From JAJRXC01 sp047639555 (GTDB lineage: Bacteria > Actinomycetota > Acidimicrobiia > Acidimicrobiales > Aldehydirespiratoraceae): a stretch of 64,000 nucleotides of DNA. The DNA is taken from the NCBI GenBank assembly GCA_047639555.1, contig JBLIOE010000001.1, positions 216,631 to 280,630 of the forward strand, written 5' to 3'. This document shows, in pieces, positions 25,985-34,477 of the stretch. The notes beneath the pieces are model-generated. The model saw nothing but the letters and a program-made list of their open reading frames with translations, was not told the DNA's origin and did no database searches. The position numbers and the translations under genes were made by a program. Every line of letters starts with the position of its first letter. Position 1 is the stretch's first letter.

Positions 25985-27996
25985 ACACAAAACTCCGTGC
26001 TGAAGGCTTCGTGCCCGCGCCCGGGCTGACAGGCCCAAGCGTGCTGGAGATCAACGACCGAACTGCCGTCTTCGGTGAAGGTCACTTCCCACCGCAGCGC
26101 GGCGACCGAGTCGTCGGGGAGTCCGCGGATCTCGATCAGCCCCGCCGTGGCGTCTTCCCGATAGCCAGAGGCCGACTGAAGGTGGCGACCAATGTCGAGA
26201 GCCTCGCGGACCTGCGCAAACCGGCGATCGATGTCATCGCCTTGAATCGACTCGTTGAACGCCTCGATCGAGGACGCAGTGGCCGTGCCGTCTTCGGCGA
26301 ACTCCAGTGATGCAGGCGCTCGCCATACACCGTTGCCGCTCCGACACCCATTGCCGGGAATCCATGCGTCGGTCGGCTCGCCCTCGACACTCACTTCGAA
26401 GATCTCAGGGACAAGAGCCACAATCCTTGTCCCGCTCTCTTCGTCGCTCTCTCCGGCGACGAGCGGCAAGGTGGCGTCGGTCCATCGCACGAGGCCGTCG
26501 TCGCTGATCTGGTAGCGGCCCCACACCAGCTGGGCCGGCTGACCGCCCGAAGGCTCGACGCAGGAGAACCAACGCCGCCAGACATCGGGCGCCGTAACGA
26601 TGACCGTGTCTTGCGTGCAGCATTCTTCCAAAGCGAGGCCGTCGGGCTGCACGTACTCGCGCGTCTCACCGGCCGAGCCGACGGTGAAGGGACGGACGGT
26701 GAGGCTGTCGGGGGTGGTATCGCCGAGGAAGACCTCGAGCCGGCCATCGTTGTCGATGTCGTCGAGGAACCACACTTCGGCGTTCGTGGCGACATCTCCG
26801 ATCGATGCGATCACGCCGTTGCCGAGACAAAGGAGATTGTCTCGGGGATTGACTAGGTCGGAGATGCCATCACCATCGACGTCGCCGAACAGGCTCACCC
26901 GGAGGTCAGATACGGCACACGCCGCCGGGTTGAGGTCAGCGAGACAGCCGGCTCGGCCTGGAATCTCAAGGCCAGTACCACCGACCACCTCACCGTCAGT
27001 AACACCGCCATCGGCAATGAAGGTTTCGGTCAGCCGCCATTCGATATCTCCGTCGGCAAGATCCCACCAGGTTCCGATGGCCAGACGCTCGGCACCGGCC
27101 GACGAGTCGGGCGTGAAGGCGAAGCAGCCCCACCAATCATTCGTGCCGTCGTCACGCGGACCAATCTGAAGCACAACGTCGATCTCGACGAGCTCGGTGG
27201 TCTCGGTGCCTTCCCGCAGGTTGAAGAGGTGAGACCGCTGCACCCCGGAAGCCGCCGCCCCGTTGTTGGTCGCATTGTTGCCGGCCTCAGTGGCAGAAGC
27301 GGAGACGATGATGTCGTCGAATCCGTTGAGATCAATGTCGCCCACATGGGTGATCGCACCGAGCGACAAGCCGCTGATTGCACTTCGACCACCAGCCGCC
27401 GTGCACACTTCCAGCTCATTCAGGACCCCGTCGGTCCACCTCGGGAAGATGGCATCGAGCCGGGTGTCGTCGTCGAGATCGCCGAGCGTGTGGGCGGGTC
27501 GATCGCACTTCGCCTGGGCCAAAGCTCTCGGAGCAAGGCGGGCCACAACCACTTCCACGGTGTTGCTGCCAGGAACCGCTAAGTCCGGAATGACTTCGGT
27601 TACAGCCCCGAGTCGTTCGTCATCGGGCTCGACCCACAGAACGCTGAACTCGGTGTCGAACCCAGCCTCTTCTAACTCGGCCAGCGCGTCTTCGGCCGAG
27701 TTCCCGACGACATCAGGGATGACCAGATCGGACAACACTGTTGAGGTGGTCTCGGCCACGTCCAGGTTTGATTCGCTGGCAAATTCTGAACCCGGGATCT
27801 CGTCGCTGGTGCCGAACACCGCGAAGCTGCCGGCGCCCACCGCAGCAATCGCCAAGACCGCCGCGGCGATTGACACTGGCCAGCGCCGAGCGAGAAACGG
27901 AATGGCCTCGGCTTCAGACAGGTCCGGAACGAACGGTCCGACCTGTTCAGCTCGGCCCGCGGCGAGCCGGCGGAGTTGCTCCTCGGGGTCCATCAT
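25981..27996 (-). CDS. Transmembrane protein with PASTA and FG-GAP-like repeats, putative sigma-factor partner
   Basis: 671 aa. A short cytoplasmic N-terminus (1-38) is followed by one transmembrane helix (about 40-62) and a PASTA-like domain (about 91-152: VIPDVVGNSAEDALAELEEA). A long exported region has at least four Asp-rich FG-GAP/calcium-loop-like segments (DLDDDTRLDAIF, DIDLNGFDDIIV, DVDGDGISDLV, DIDNDGRLEVFL), suggesting a partial beta-propeller. Eight or more cysteines lie outside. It overlaps the ECF sigma gene by four bases, where an anti-sigma factor normally sits, but I see no zinc anti-sigma motif. A role as regulator or surface sensor is inferred. Confidence 0.8.
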   Translation of the reverse strand: MMDPEEQLRRLAAGRAEQVGPFVPDLSEAEAIPFLARRWPVSIAAAVLAIAAVGAGSFAVFGTSDEIPGSEFASESNLDVAETTSTVLSDLVIPDVVGNSAEDALAELEEAGFDTEFSVLWVEPDDERLGAVTEVIPDLAVPGSNTVEVVVARLAPRALAQAKCDRPAHTLGDLDDDTRLDAIFPRWTDGVLNELEVCTAAGGRSAISGLSLGAITHVGDIDLNGFDDIIVSASATEAGNNATNNGAAASGVQRSHLFNLREGTETTELVEIDVVLQIGPRDDGTNDWWGCFAFTPDSSAGAERLAIGTWWDLADGDIEWRLTETFIADGGVTDGEVVGGTGLEIPGRAGCLADLNPAACAVSDLRVSLFGDVDGDGISDLVNPRDNLLCLGNGVIASIGDVATNAEVWFLDDIDNDGRLEVFLGDTTPDSLTVRPFTVGSAGETREYVQPDGLALEECCTQDTVIVTAPDVWRRWFSCVEPSGGQPAQLVWGRYQISDDGLVRWTDATLPLVAGESDEESGTRIVALVPEIFEVSVEGEPTDAWIPGNGCRSGNGVWRAPASLEFAEDGTATASSIEAFNESIQGDDIDRRFAQVREALDIGRHLQSASGYREDATAGLIEIRGLPDDSVAALRWEVTFTEDGSSVVDLQHAWACQPGRGHEAFSTEFCV

Positions 27997-28433
27997 GCCG
28001 ATGCCCCCAGAGTCGTCCGGATGCTCTCAAGCCCGCGAGCCACATGCGTACTTACCGTGGAGGGCGCGACTCCCATTGCTTCCGCCGCGTCGACTTGTGA
28101 CCAGCCACAGGCGGTCACCAGCCACACGGCGGTCTTTTGATTTGCGGGGAGCGCCTCGAGCGCGGGTATGAGCTCGGGTTCGACTTCGGGGATGTCGCTG
28201 TCGCCCATCCACGGAAGAAATCCTTGTTTGCGGCTGCGGGTCTTCGATTGGGCGACGCGGTAGAGGTAGCCGACCGGATGTTCCATCTCGGCCACGTCGT
28301 CCCAGTTCTCCCAGGCGAAGGCGAACGCTTCAGAGAGGCCGTCGTGAACCTGATCTCGTGGCATGCAACCGGTTAGTGCGCGTCTCAACACGGGTTCGAC
28401 CTCCTTCACGAAATCGTCAAATTCGCCGTTCAT
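27993..28433 (-). CDS. ECF-type RNA polymerase sigma factor
   Basis: 146 aa, small sigma-70 family member. Region 2 is visible as GLSEAFAFAWENWDDVAEM and HPVGYLYRVAQSKTRSRK; region 4 as ALEALPANQKTAVWLVTACG then WSQVDAAEAMGVAPSTVSTHVARGLESI. The spacing between the two is short. Family role: directs RNA polymerase to stress or surface-signal promoters. It is the first gene of a three-gene overlapping operon with the PASTA/FG-GAP membrane protein. Region 2 is weaker than usual, so the subgroup is uncertain. Confidence 0.88.
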   Translation of the reverse strand: MNGEFDDFVKEVEPVLRRALTGCMPRDQVHDGLSEAFAFAWENWDDVAEMEHPVGYLYRVAQSKTRSRKQGFLPWMGDSDIPEVEPELIPALEALPANQKTAVWLVTACGWSQVDAAEAMGVAPSTVSTHVARGLESIRTTLGASA

Positions 28434-28512
28434 AACCCTCTCAACCTTGCAGACCAGCCAACCGCTGACTCGCGCTACACGATTTCGAAATATTTCCGCG
28501 AGCCGTTGTCGA

Positions 28513-30363
28513 CTACTTCGCCTCGGACCAGCGCTTTACGATGCTGACGTCGGCCACAAACCGCACGGTGGGCTGGGGCGACCAATAGTGCGCGGCCTCA
28601 TTGACGGCTTCCGTGACCATCGCCGCAGCCTCGTCGGCGCGGTCCTCGGGGACATGCACAAGAAGCTCGTCGTGCAGACACAAGACAACCTCGGCGTTGA
28701 GAGCGCGGCCTTGGCGTCGGACAGTGATCGCCCACACCTTGAAATACTCGGCTGCGGCGCCCTGAATCAAGGCATTGCGGGCATAGCGGCCGCGGGCCGC
28801 GGCAACCGACACCGCTCGATCGAGATCCCCGTCGGCCGACTGGTCTGACCACATGCGCACCCGTCGGCCGCCTGCGGTGAAGATGTCTTCGGTGCGTTTG
28901 CCCGACTCTGCGGCCTTGTCGAGGAGACCCATAGCAACCGGATAGTTCTTCGTGAGGCCGGCAAGGGCGCCCGCCGATTCTCCAGTCGTCGACCCATACA
29001 TCGCGCCGAGCACCGCCAACTTCGCGATCCCCCGTTCGACCCCAAGGCGTTCGGCGACTGGCTGGTACAGATCGTCCTGCTGGGTCGCATCGATGAACCC
29101 CGGGTCCCCCGACACCGCGGCGAGGACGCGCGGTTCGATCTGTCCCAGGTCCGCCCGCACGAAGAGGTGGCCATCATCGGCGGCCACGAGCGGACGCATC
29201 ATCGCCGGAAGGTTGTGGAGACCGGCTGACGCAGTCATACGTCCAGCGGCACCATCACAACTCGACCAGCCACCGCGCAGTCGACCCTCACTCACGTGGT
29301 CGTCGAGCCACGTGTAGCCGTAGGTAGTGGCGATGCGTTCGGCCTTGCGCCAAGCCAACAGCGCGTCGATGAGCGGCTCCGATTCACGCAGCTCTTCGAG
29401 CCGCCAGGCTCGGGTGTCGGGCAGTTCAAAACCCTGGCGCCGCAGCATCGACTTCACTTCGGCCGGGTTACGAAGGTTCACTTCCCATCGCGGTTCGAGT
29501 TGGGCAAACACAAGCTCGTCGCGCTCGGCTCGGATCTCATCCTCGTGGGCGTAGGAAGTTGGACGGGGCCCGGCGGATTCGCGGATCAGCCGGAGCGCTT
29601 CGGGCTCGTCAATTGGCAAGCCGCTCAGAGTCATCTCGGCGCAGAGAAGGTCCGCAGCCGACTCGGATCGCGCCGTCGACAACGCCCGCGCCGGATCGAC
29701 CCGCTCCTCGAGCAACGGCTCCTGGATTGCCATCGCCTCGAGCGCGAGACCCGCCCACGCCGCGAGTCGTTCCGGAGTCTCCTGGTAGCCACCACTGATC
29801 CACTCGGGCCGTAGATGGCCGTCGGGCCGAACCGGTTTTTTTCGATCGCCCTCATCGGCCGGCATATCGAGCAGCCCGAGTTGGCCCATCTGCGGCAGCG
29901 TGTCGAGCGAGACACCCTTCAGGCAAGCCCACACTTCACCGATCGGCGCTTTCCAGGTTCCGTGCAACAGGCGATGCACGGTCTGCACATCCCAGCATCG
30001 GTCGACCGGGATGTCGGCCTCGGCGATCCGCTCGGAGTCGGAGCGCCCCCACCACACCCATCGCGGACCCACGGTTTCCTGGAGCTCGGCCAGTACACCG
30101 GCGGGGTCCGGAGTCGCGATCGCCCAACGATCGCCCCCACGAGCCAGGCCCAAGCCAACCCCGGGAGCCAGAGCGACAGCCACATTGTCTTTGCGGAGAA
30201 TGTCTTTGCGGAGAATGTCTTTGCGGAGAATGTCCGTGCGGAGAATGTCCGTGCGGAGAATGTCCGTGCGGAGGGGATCGGGCGGCAGCGTCACGGTGCC
30301 GCCAACAATACGAGCGATGCCTTTGTTGTCGAGCCGTTCGGCGCGGGATTTGGTGCATGGCAC
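28513..30363 (-). CDS. Family A DNA polymerase (actinobacterial 3'-5' exonuclease/DNA polymerase type)
   Basis: 616 aa from ATG 30363, or 556 aa if the GTG at 30183 is used; the latter matches the usual 550-580 aa of this family and places the 15-bp repeat array outside the coding region. The polymerase domain is clear: motif A VRADLGQIEPRVLAAVSGD, motif B around KLAVLGAMYGSTTGES and motif C CLHDELLVHV. The N-terminal exonuclease-like part is degenerate. It is distinct from full PolA: there is no 5' nuclease domain. Neither start has a convincing ribosome-binding site. Probably involved in repair or translesion DNA synthesis (inference). Confidence 0.88.
   Translation of the reverse strand: MPCTKSRAERLDNKGIARIVGGTVTLPPDPLRTDILRTDILRTDILRKDILRKDILRKDNVAVALAPGVGLGLARGGDRWAIATPDPAGVLAELQETVGPRWVWWGRSDSERIAEADIPVDRCWDVQTVHRLLHGTWKAPIGEVWACLKGVSLDTLPQMGQLGLLDMPADEGDRKKPVRPDGHLRPEWISGGYQETPERLAAWAGLALEAMAIQEPLLEERVDPARALSTARSESAADLLCAEMTLSGLPIDEPEALRLIRESAGPRPTSYAHEDEIRAERDELVFAQLEPRWEVNLRNPAEVKSMLRRQGFELPDTRAWRLEELRESEPLIDALLAWRKAERIATTYGYTWLDDHVSEGRLRGGWSSCDGAAGRMTASAGLHNLPAMMRPLVAADDGHLFVRADLGQIEPRVLAAVSGDPGFIDATQQDDLYQPVAERLGVERGIAKLAVLGAMYGSTTGESAGALAGLTKNYPVAMGLLDKAAESGKRTEDIFTAGGRRVRMWSDQSADGDLDRAVSVAAARGRYARNALIQGAAAEYFKVWAITVRRQGRALNAEVVLCLHDELLVHVPEDRADEAAAMVTEAVNEAAHYWSPQPTVRFVADVSIVKRWSEAK
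30186..30275. repeat. 15-bp tandem repeat, six units
   Basis: Six direct repeats: three copies of TGTCTTTGCGGAGAA then three of TGTCCGTGCGGAGAA, the last decaying at its end. On the minus strand they would encode LRKDI three times and LRTDI three times, at the N-terminus of the polymerase if it starts at 30363. The two variants form contiguous blocks, indicating expansion by slippage or unequal exchange. Confidence 0.95.
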
Positions 30364-30441
30364 GACTGTCCCGGACCCGAGTAAAGCGAAACTCAGCGCT
30401 AATCAAGAATCAGCGAAGAAACAAGTGCCTACCCTGGGTGG

Positions 30442-31644
30442 GTGACTATGGAGCCACCAACCGATCACCAAACCGTCCTGATTCGCGTCACGGGCCCCGA
30501 CCACTCGGGGGTGACCGCTGGTTTGATGAGCGTGCTCGCCGATGCCGAAGCAACGGTGCAAGACATCGAACAGATCGTCATCCGGGGCCAGCTCACCCTC
30601 GGCGTGGCGGTGCTGGTGCCGGAAGGACGCGATCTCCTTCGCGACGTGCTGCTCTTCGGGTGGGACCAGGGCATGGAGGTTGACTTCGATGTCGTGTCCT
30701 CCACGCCCACGCCGACGGTGCGCGGCCATGTTATTACTATCCTTGGGCCCGAGCTGACGCCCACAGAGATCGGCGCGGCCACCACCGCTATCGCCGACGC
30801 TGGCGCCAATATCGATCGCATTGTCCGGCTCAGCCGCTATCCGGTGATGAGCTACGAGATGCTCGTTCGCGATGGCGACGACGAGAAGCTGCGGTCGAAT
30901 CTCTTACATGCCGCCGCGGCGAACCCCGGGATCGATGTTGCGATCCAACGGGAGGGACTCGGCCGTCGGGCCAAGCGGCTCGTGGTGATGGATGTCGACT
31001 CGACCCTCATCCAGGACGAAGTCATCGAACTGCTCGCGGCCGAGGCTGGCTGCCTGGCTGAGGTGCAGAAGATCACCAGCGACGCGATGGAAGGCGGCAT
31101 CGACTTCGAGTCGTCGTTGCGTATGCGGGTGCGACTCCTCGGCGGCCTAGAAGAGGCGGCCATCGACCGCGCCTGGGCCAACCTTCGCTATACCCCCGGC
31201 GCCCGCACCTTTGTCCGCACGTTGCGGCGACTCGGCTACACCATCGCGATTGTGAGCGGCGGCTTCACGGTCTTCACCGATCGGATTGCCGAGGATCTCG
31301 ACATCCACCATGCGCACGCCAATGTCCTTGAGATTCTCGACGGCAAGCTCACCGGCGAGCTCGAGGGCCCGATTGTCGACCGCGCCCGTAAGGCCACGCT
31401 GCTGAAACAAATCGCCGCGGACGGCCACGTACCGCTGTCGCAGACCGTTGCGGTCGGCGACGGGGCCAACGATCTCGACATGCTGTCAGCCGCCGGGCTC
31501 GGTATCGCCTTCAATGCGAAACCCATCCTTGAGCAAGCGGCGGACACGGCGCTCACGGTGCCCTACCTCGACGCGATTCTGTTCGTTCTCGGGATCCGGC
31601 GTGAAGACGTCGAAGCGGCGGACGATCTCGACGGCATCGACTAA
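30442..31644 (+). CDS. serB: Phosphoserine phosphatase with two ACT domains
   Basis: 400 aa, last step of serine biosynthesis. Two ACT regulatory domains (about 10-85 and 97-170) precede a HAD phosphatase: nucleophile motif VMDVDSTLIQDE (about 181-192), the Ser motif AIVSGGFTVF, Lys in RKATLLKQIA and motif III VAVGDGANDLDML. The GTG start at 30442 is followed by an in-frame ATG two codons on. It is divergent from the DNA polymerase gene. The two-ACT form is that of mycobacterial SerB2-type enzymes, which bind serine for feedback. Confidence 0.96.
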   Translation: MTMEPPTDHQTVLIRVTGPDHSGVTAGLMSVLADAEATVQDIEQIVIRGQLTLGVAVLVPEGRDLLRDVLLFGWDQGMEVDFDVVSSTPTPTVRGHVITILGPELTPTEIGAATTAIADAGANIDRIVRLSRYPVMSYEMLVRDGDDEKLRSNLLHAAAANPGIDVAIQREGLGRRAKRLVVMDVDSTLIQDEVIELLAAEAGCLAEVQKITSDAMEGGIDFESSLRMRVRLLGGLEEAAIDRAWANLRYTPGARTFVRTLRRLGYTIAIVSGGFTVFTDRIAEDLDIHHAHANVLEILDGKLTGELEGPIVDRARKATLLKQIAADGHVPLSQTVAVGDGANDLDMLSAAGLGIAFNAKPILEQAADTALTVPYLDAILFVLGIRREDVEAADDLDGID

Positions 31645-31647
31645 CTC

Positions 31648-32847
31648 TTGGACCGGTGGCGCGCCGACCCGGCGAAGATCTTCCTCGCCAGCACGGCCGT
31701 CATGGCCGCGGGCACCTCGGCCAAGTGGATCGTGCTTGGCGTGCGACTCGTTGCCGATCTCAAGCTGGAGCCGTACCAACTCGCGCTGCTCGGCACCGCG
31801 CTCGAATTCGGCGTCTTGTTCAGCGAGATTCCCACTGGCGTGATCGCGGATGTGATCAGTCGACGAACGTCGATCGTGCTGGCGTTTCTGGTGATGGGTC
31901 CGGCGATGGCAATGGCCGGTGTGTTCGAAGCCTTCTGGCTCATCGCGCTCACCCAAGCGGCGTGGGGTGTGGGGTGGACGATGCAGTCCGGCGCCGATGT
32001 TGCGTGGTTGACCGACGAGCTCCAAGACGATGCCCGAGTCGAGAAGCTAGTGCTCCAACGGACCAAGGTAGAGGTGGCGGCCAATGCCGTCGGCGTGCCC
32101 GTCGCGCTGCTCCTTAACCTCCTCCTCACCCGCACGGGCGCCATCGCCGTCGCGAGCATGACGCTGTTCGTCTGGGGACTGGTGTTGATGGTCGTGATGC
32201 CGGAGACAGGGTTCGTCCGGCGCCGAGGCAACGGTGTGGCTGAGTTCCGACGAGTACTCGTGCTGGGCGGCCGCCTCACACTCCGAAAGCCGTCGCTTCG
32301 GATCCTGGCGTTCAGCACCGTGCTCGGCGGGTTTGGAGCAGAGATCGTCGACCGGCTCGACGTGGCCCGAATGTTCGAAGTCGGCATCCCCGATTCCTAT
32401 GACGAAGTCGTGCTCGTCGCCTTTCTCATGTTGCTCAAGGGACTCGCCTCGATCGGAATCTTGCGGCTCGTCGAACGCCGGCTTGTGACGTTTGCCGCGG
32501 CACGCCTCATGTCAGTCCTCTATCTCGGCGCCGCGCTTGCCGTCGCAGTGGCCGCGAGCAGCAACGTCCTGGCCCTCGTCTTCGTGGCGTTGATCGTGCA
32601 GGAAGCCCTGCGGTACGGCACCAACCCTCTCGAGACGCTGATTGCGAACCGCCACGACGAGTCCGATGCTCGGGCGACGGTCCTCTCGTTCATGAGCCAA
32701 GCCCACGCGATGGGCGAAATTCTGGGCGGCATCTGCCTCGGCGCCCTCGCCACCACCACCAGCATCACCACCGCGTTCCTCGTGGCTGCGGTAGTTCACG
32801 TCGCCGCCGGGGTGGTCGTGGGCCGAGCCGCGCACGCCGCCGCCTGA
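31648..32847 (+). CDS. Major facilitator superfamily transporter
   Basis: 399 aa with about 12 hydrophobic segments and the loop motif GVIADVISRRTS between helices 2 and 3, the MFS signature A. The TTG at 31648 is only three bases past the serB stop and gives the first transmembrane helix in full; the next candidate starts (ATG in AVMAAG) lie inside helix 1. The pair is probably co-transcribed. Substrate is not deducible; drug-efflux-like and sugar-type members look alike at this level. Confidence 0.9.
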   Translation: MDRWRADPAKIFLASTAVMAAGTSAKWIVLGVRLVADLKLEPYQLALLGTALEFGVLFSEIPTGVIADVISRRTSIVLAFLVMGPAMAMAGVFEAFWLIALTQAAWGVGWTMQSGADVAWLTDELQDDARVEKLVLQRTKVEVAANAVGVPVALLLNLLLTRTGAIAVASMTLFVWGLVLMVVMPETGFVRRRGNGVAEFRRVLVLGGRLTLRKPSLRILAFSTVLGGFGAEIVDRLDVARMFEVGIPDSYDEVVLVAFLMLLKGLASIGILRLVERRLVTFAAARLMSVLYLGAALAVAVAASSNVLALVFVALIVQEALRYGTNPLETLIANRHDESDARATVLSFMSQAHAMGEILGGICLGALATTTSITTAFLVAAVVHVAAGVVVGRAAHAAA

Positions 32848-32882
32848 TCTCGCTGTCACTACGGGGAGCTACGGTTCGAGCC

Positions 32883-34208
32883 GTGAACGATCAGACGCTC
32901 ACCGTCAGCGAACTCGGCACCATTGTGCGCGCCGCGCTCGAGGCGGCAATGCCCTACGGCGTGTGGGTCGAAGGCGAGATCAGCGGGATCAGCCGCTCCC
33001 GAAACGGCCACGTCTACTTCGACCTCATCGAACCCGCTGACGTCGCTGGCGCGGCGCCCGTGGCCACCGTGCCCGTGGTGCTCTTTCGCGACAATCGCGA
33101 TCGCGTCAACCGGCTGCTGAAACGACACGGCGACCCCATTCGCATGAGCGACGGCGTGCGCATCCGGATCCAGGGAACGGTCGACTACTACCCGCCCCAA
33201 GGACGCATCCAGCTGCGGATGTCGGCCATTGACCCCACCTACACGCTGGGTCAGCTCGCGGCCGAACGAGATGCCCTGATGACCGCGTTGTCGGCCGATG
33301 GATTGCTTCGGGCCAACGCTCGTCCTCGTATTCCCGATGTTCCGATGCGGGTGGGTATTGTCACCTCCATCGGCAGCGCGGCCCACGCCGACATCACCAC
33401 GGTGTTCGAGCGCAGCGAGCTGAGTTTCACGCTTGTGGAGGTCGACACCCCCGTGCAGGGCCAGGGTGCAGAAGCCTCGGTTGCTGCCGCAATCCGAGCG
33501 GCCGACGCGGCCGACGTTGATGTGATCTTGGTGGCTCGCGGCGGCGGCTCGAAAACCGATCTCGCCACCTTCGACCACGAGCTCGTGGCTCGGGCCATCG
33601 CGGCGGCCACCGTGCCGGTCATCACCGGCGTGGGCCACGACATCGATCGCAGCGTCGCCGACGAAGTCGCTCACACCGCCACCACCACTCCCACAGCGGC
33701 AGCCCAGCTTGTGGTCGCTCGGGCCAACGAATGGCTCGGCCGCCTCGCGGAGCGCGAACGAGCGGTCGTCAGCGGCGGGCGCCGGGCCGTCGAACGGGCC
33801 GAACACCGAGTGGCAATGACTCGGTCGGGTATTTCCACGGCCAGCATGGTGGCTCTCGACCACGCCGAAGAACGGCTCGGTCACGACTCCGAGCGGCTCA
33901 CCCGTTCCGCTCGTCGGGCCGACACCCGAGCTCGCGCCCAACTCGACCTCGCCGTCGCGCGAATCGATGTTGCCCGCCGCCACGCGCTGCGCCGAGCCGA
34001 GGACCGTGTCGAACTCGTCGAAGCCCGTGTGCGAGCAATCGATCCTGCCATCGCCCTCGCCCGGGGCTGGTCGATCACCCGCACCCGCGACGGGCGCGTC
34101 GTGAAGTCGATCGACAACCTTGCCCCGGGCACCGAGATCACCACGCGGGTCGCCGACGGCACCGCCACAAGTACCATCACCGAACTGACGAAAAAGGCAA
34201 ATACATGA
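32883..34208 (+). CDS. xseA: Exodeoxyribonuclease VII large subunit
   Basis: 441 aa. N-terminal OB-fold (WVEGEISGISRSRNGHVYFD), then the catalytic domain with RVGIVTSIGSAAHADI, VDVILVARGGGS, DLATFDHELVARAI and VITGVGHDIDRSVADEVA, and a long coiled-coil region rich in Arg/Ala. It degrades single-stranded DNA with the small subunit encoded by the overlapping next gene. The GTG start gives the standard N-terminus (LTVSELGTIVRAALEAAM). Confidence 0.97.
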   Translation: MNDQTLTVSELGTIVRAALEAAMPYGVWVEGEISGISRSRNGHVYFDLIEPADVAGAAPVATVPVVLFRDNRDRVNRLLKRHGDPIRMSDGVRIRIQGTVDYYPPQGRIQLRMSAIDPTYTLGQLAAERDALMTALSADGLLRANARPRIPDVPMRVGIVTSIGSAAHADITTVFERSELSFTLVEVDTPVQGQGAEASVAAAIRAADAADVDVILVARGGGSKTDLATFDHELVARAIAAATVPVITGVGHDIDRSVADEVAHTATTTPTAAAQLVVARANEWLGRLAERERAVVSGGRRAVERAEHRVAMTRSGISTASMVALDHAEERLGHDSERLTRSARRADTRARAQLDLAVARIDVARRHALRRAEDRVELVEARVRAIDPAIALARGWSITRTRDGRVVKSIDNLAPGTEITTRVADGTATSTITELTKKANT

Positions 34209-34477
34209 GCGATGAAGAGATCGGTTACGCCGACGCGATGGCCGAACTGGAGACCATCCTGGATGATCTCGAGGACGACGATCTCGACGTCGACGTCTTA
34301 GCATCTCGCGTCGAACGAGCGTCCACCCTCATCGCCCTCTGTCGCGACCGTATCGGTGCGGCCCGCGTGCAGGTCGAAAAGGTCGTTGCGTCGCTCGACC
34401 CCAATGGTCCCGACAGTTCCGCGTCCGCTCCGGGCAACAGCGACGACGACATCACCCTCGACCTGGACGACGAGTGA
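34205..34477 (+). CDS. xseB: Exodeoxyribonuclease VII small subunit
   Basis: 90 aa. The helical hairpin (YADAMAELETILDDLEDDDL, then RVERASTLIALCRDRI) is the XseB signature, followed by an acidic tail (DDDITLDLDDE). The ATG overlaps the xseA stop by four bases, giving coupled synthesis of the two subunits. The same frame is open further upstream, but this start fits the family. It overlaps the polyprenyl synthase GTG by four bases. Confidence 0.95.
   Translation: MSDEEIGYADAMAELETILDDLEDDDLDVDVLASRVERASTLIALCRDRIGAARVQVEKVVASLDPNGPDSSASAPGNSDDDITLDLDDE

Noticed and set aside
30186..30275. CRISPR array
   Set aside because: The units are contiguous 15-bp tandem repeats with no spacers, and no cas genes are present.
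32859..34304. 481-codon minus-strand frame opposite xseA
   Set aside because: xseA motifs are complete on the plus strand; the mirror frame is His/Gly/Arg-rich without a domain.
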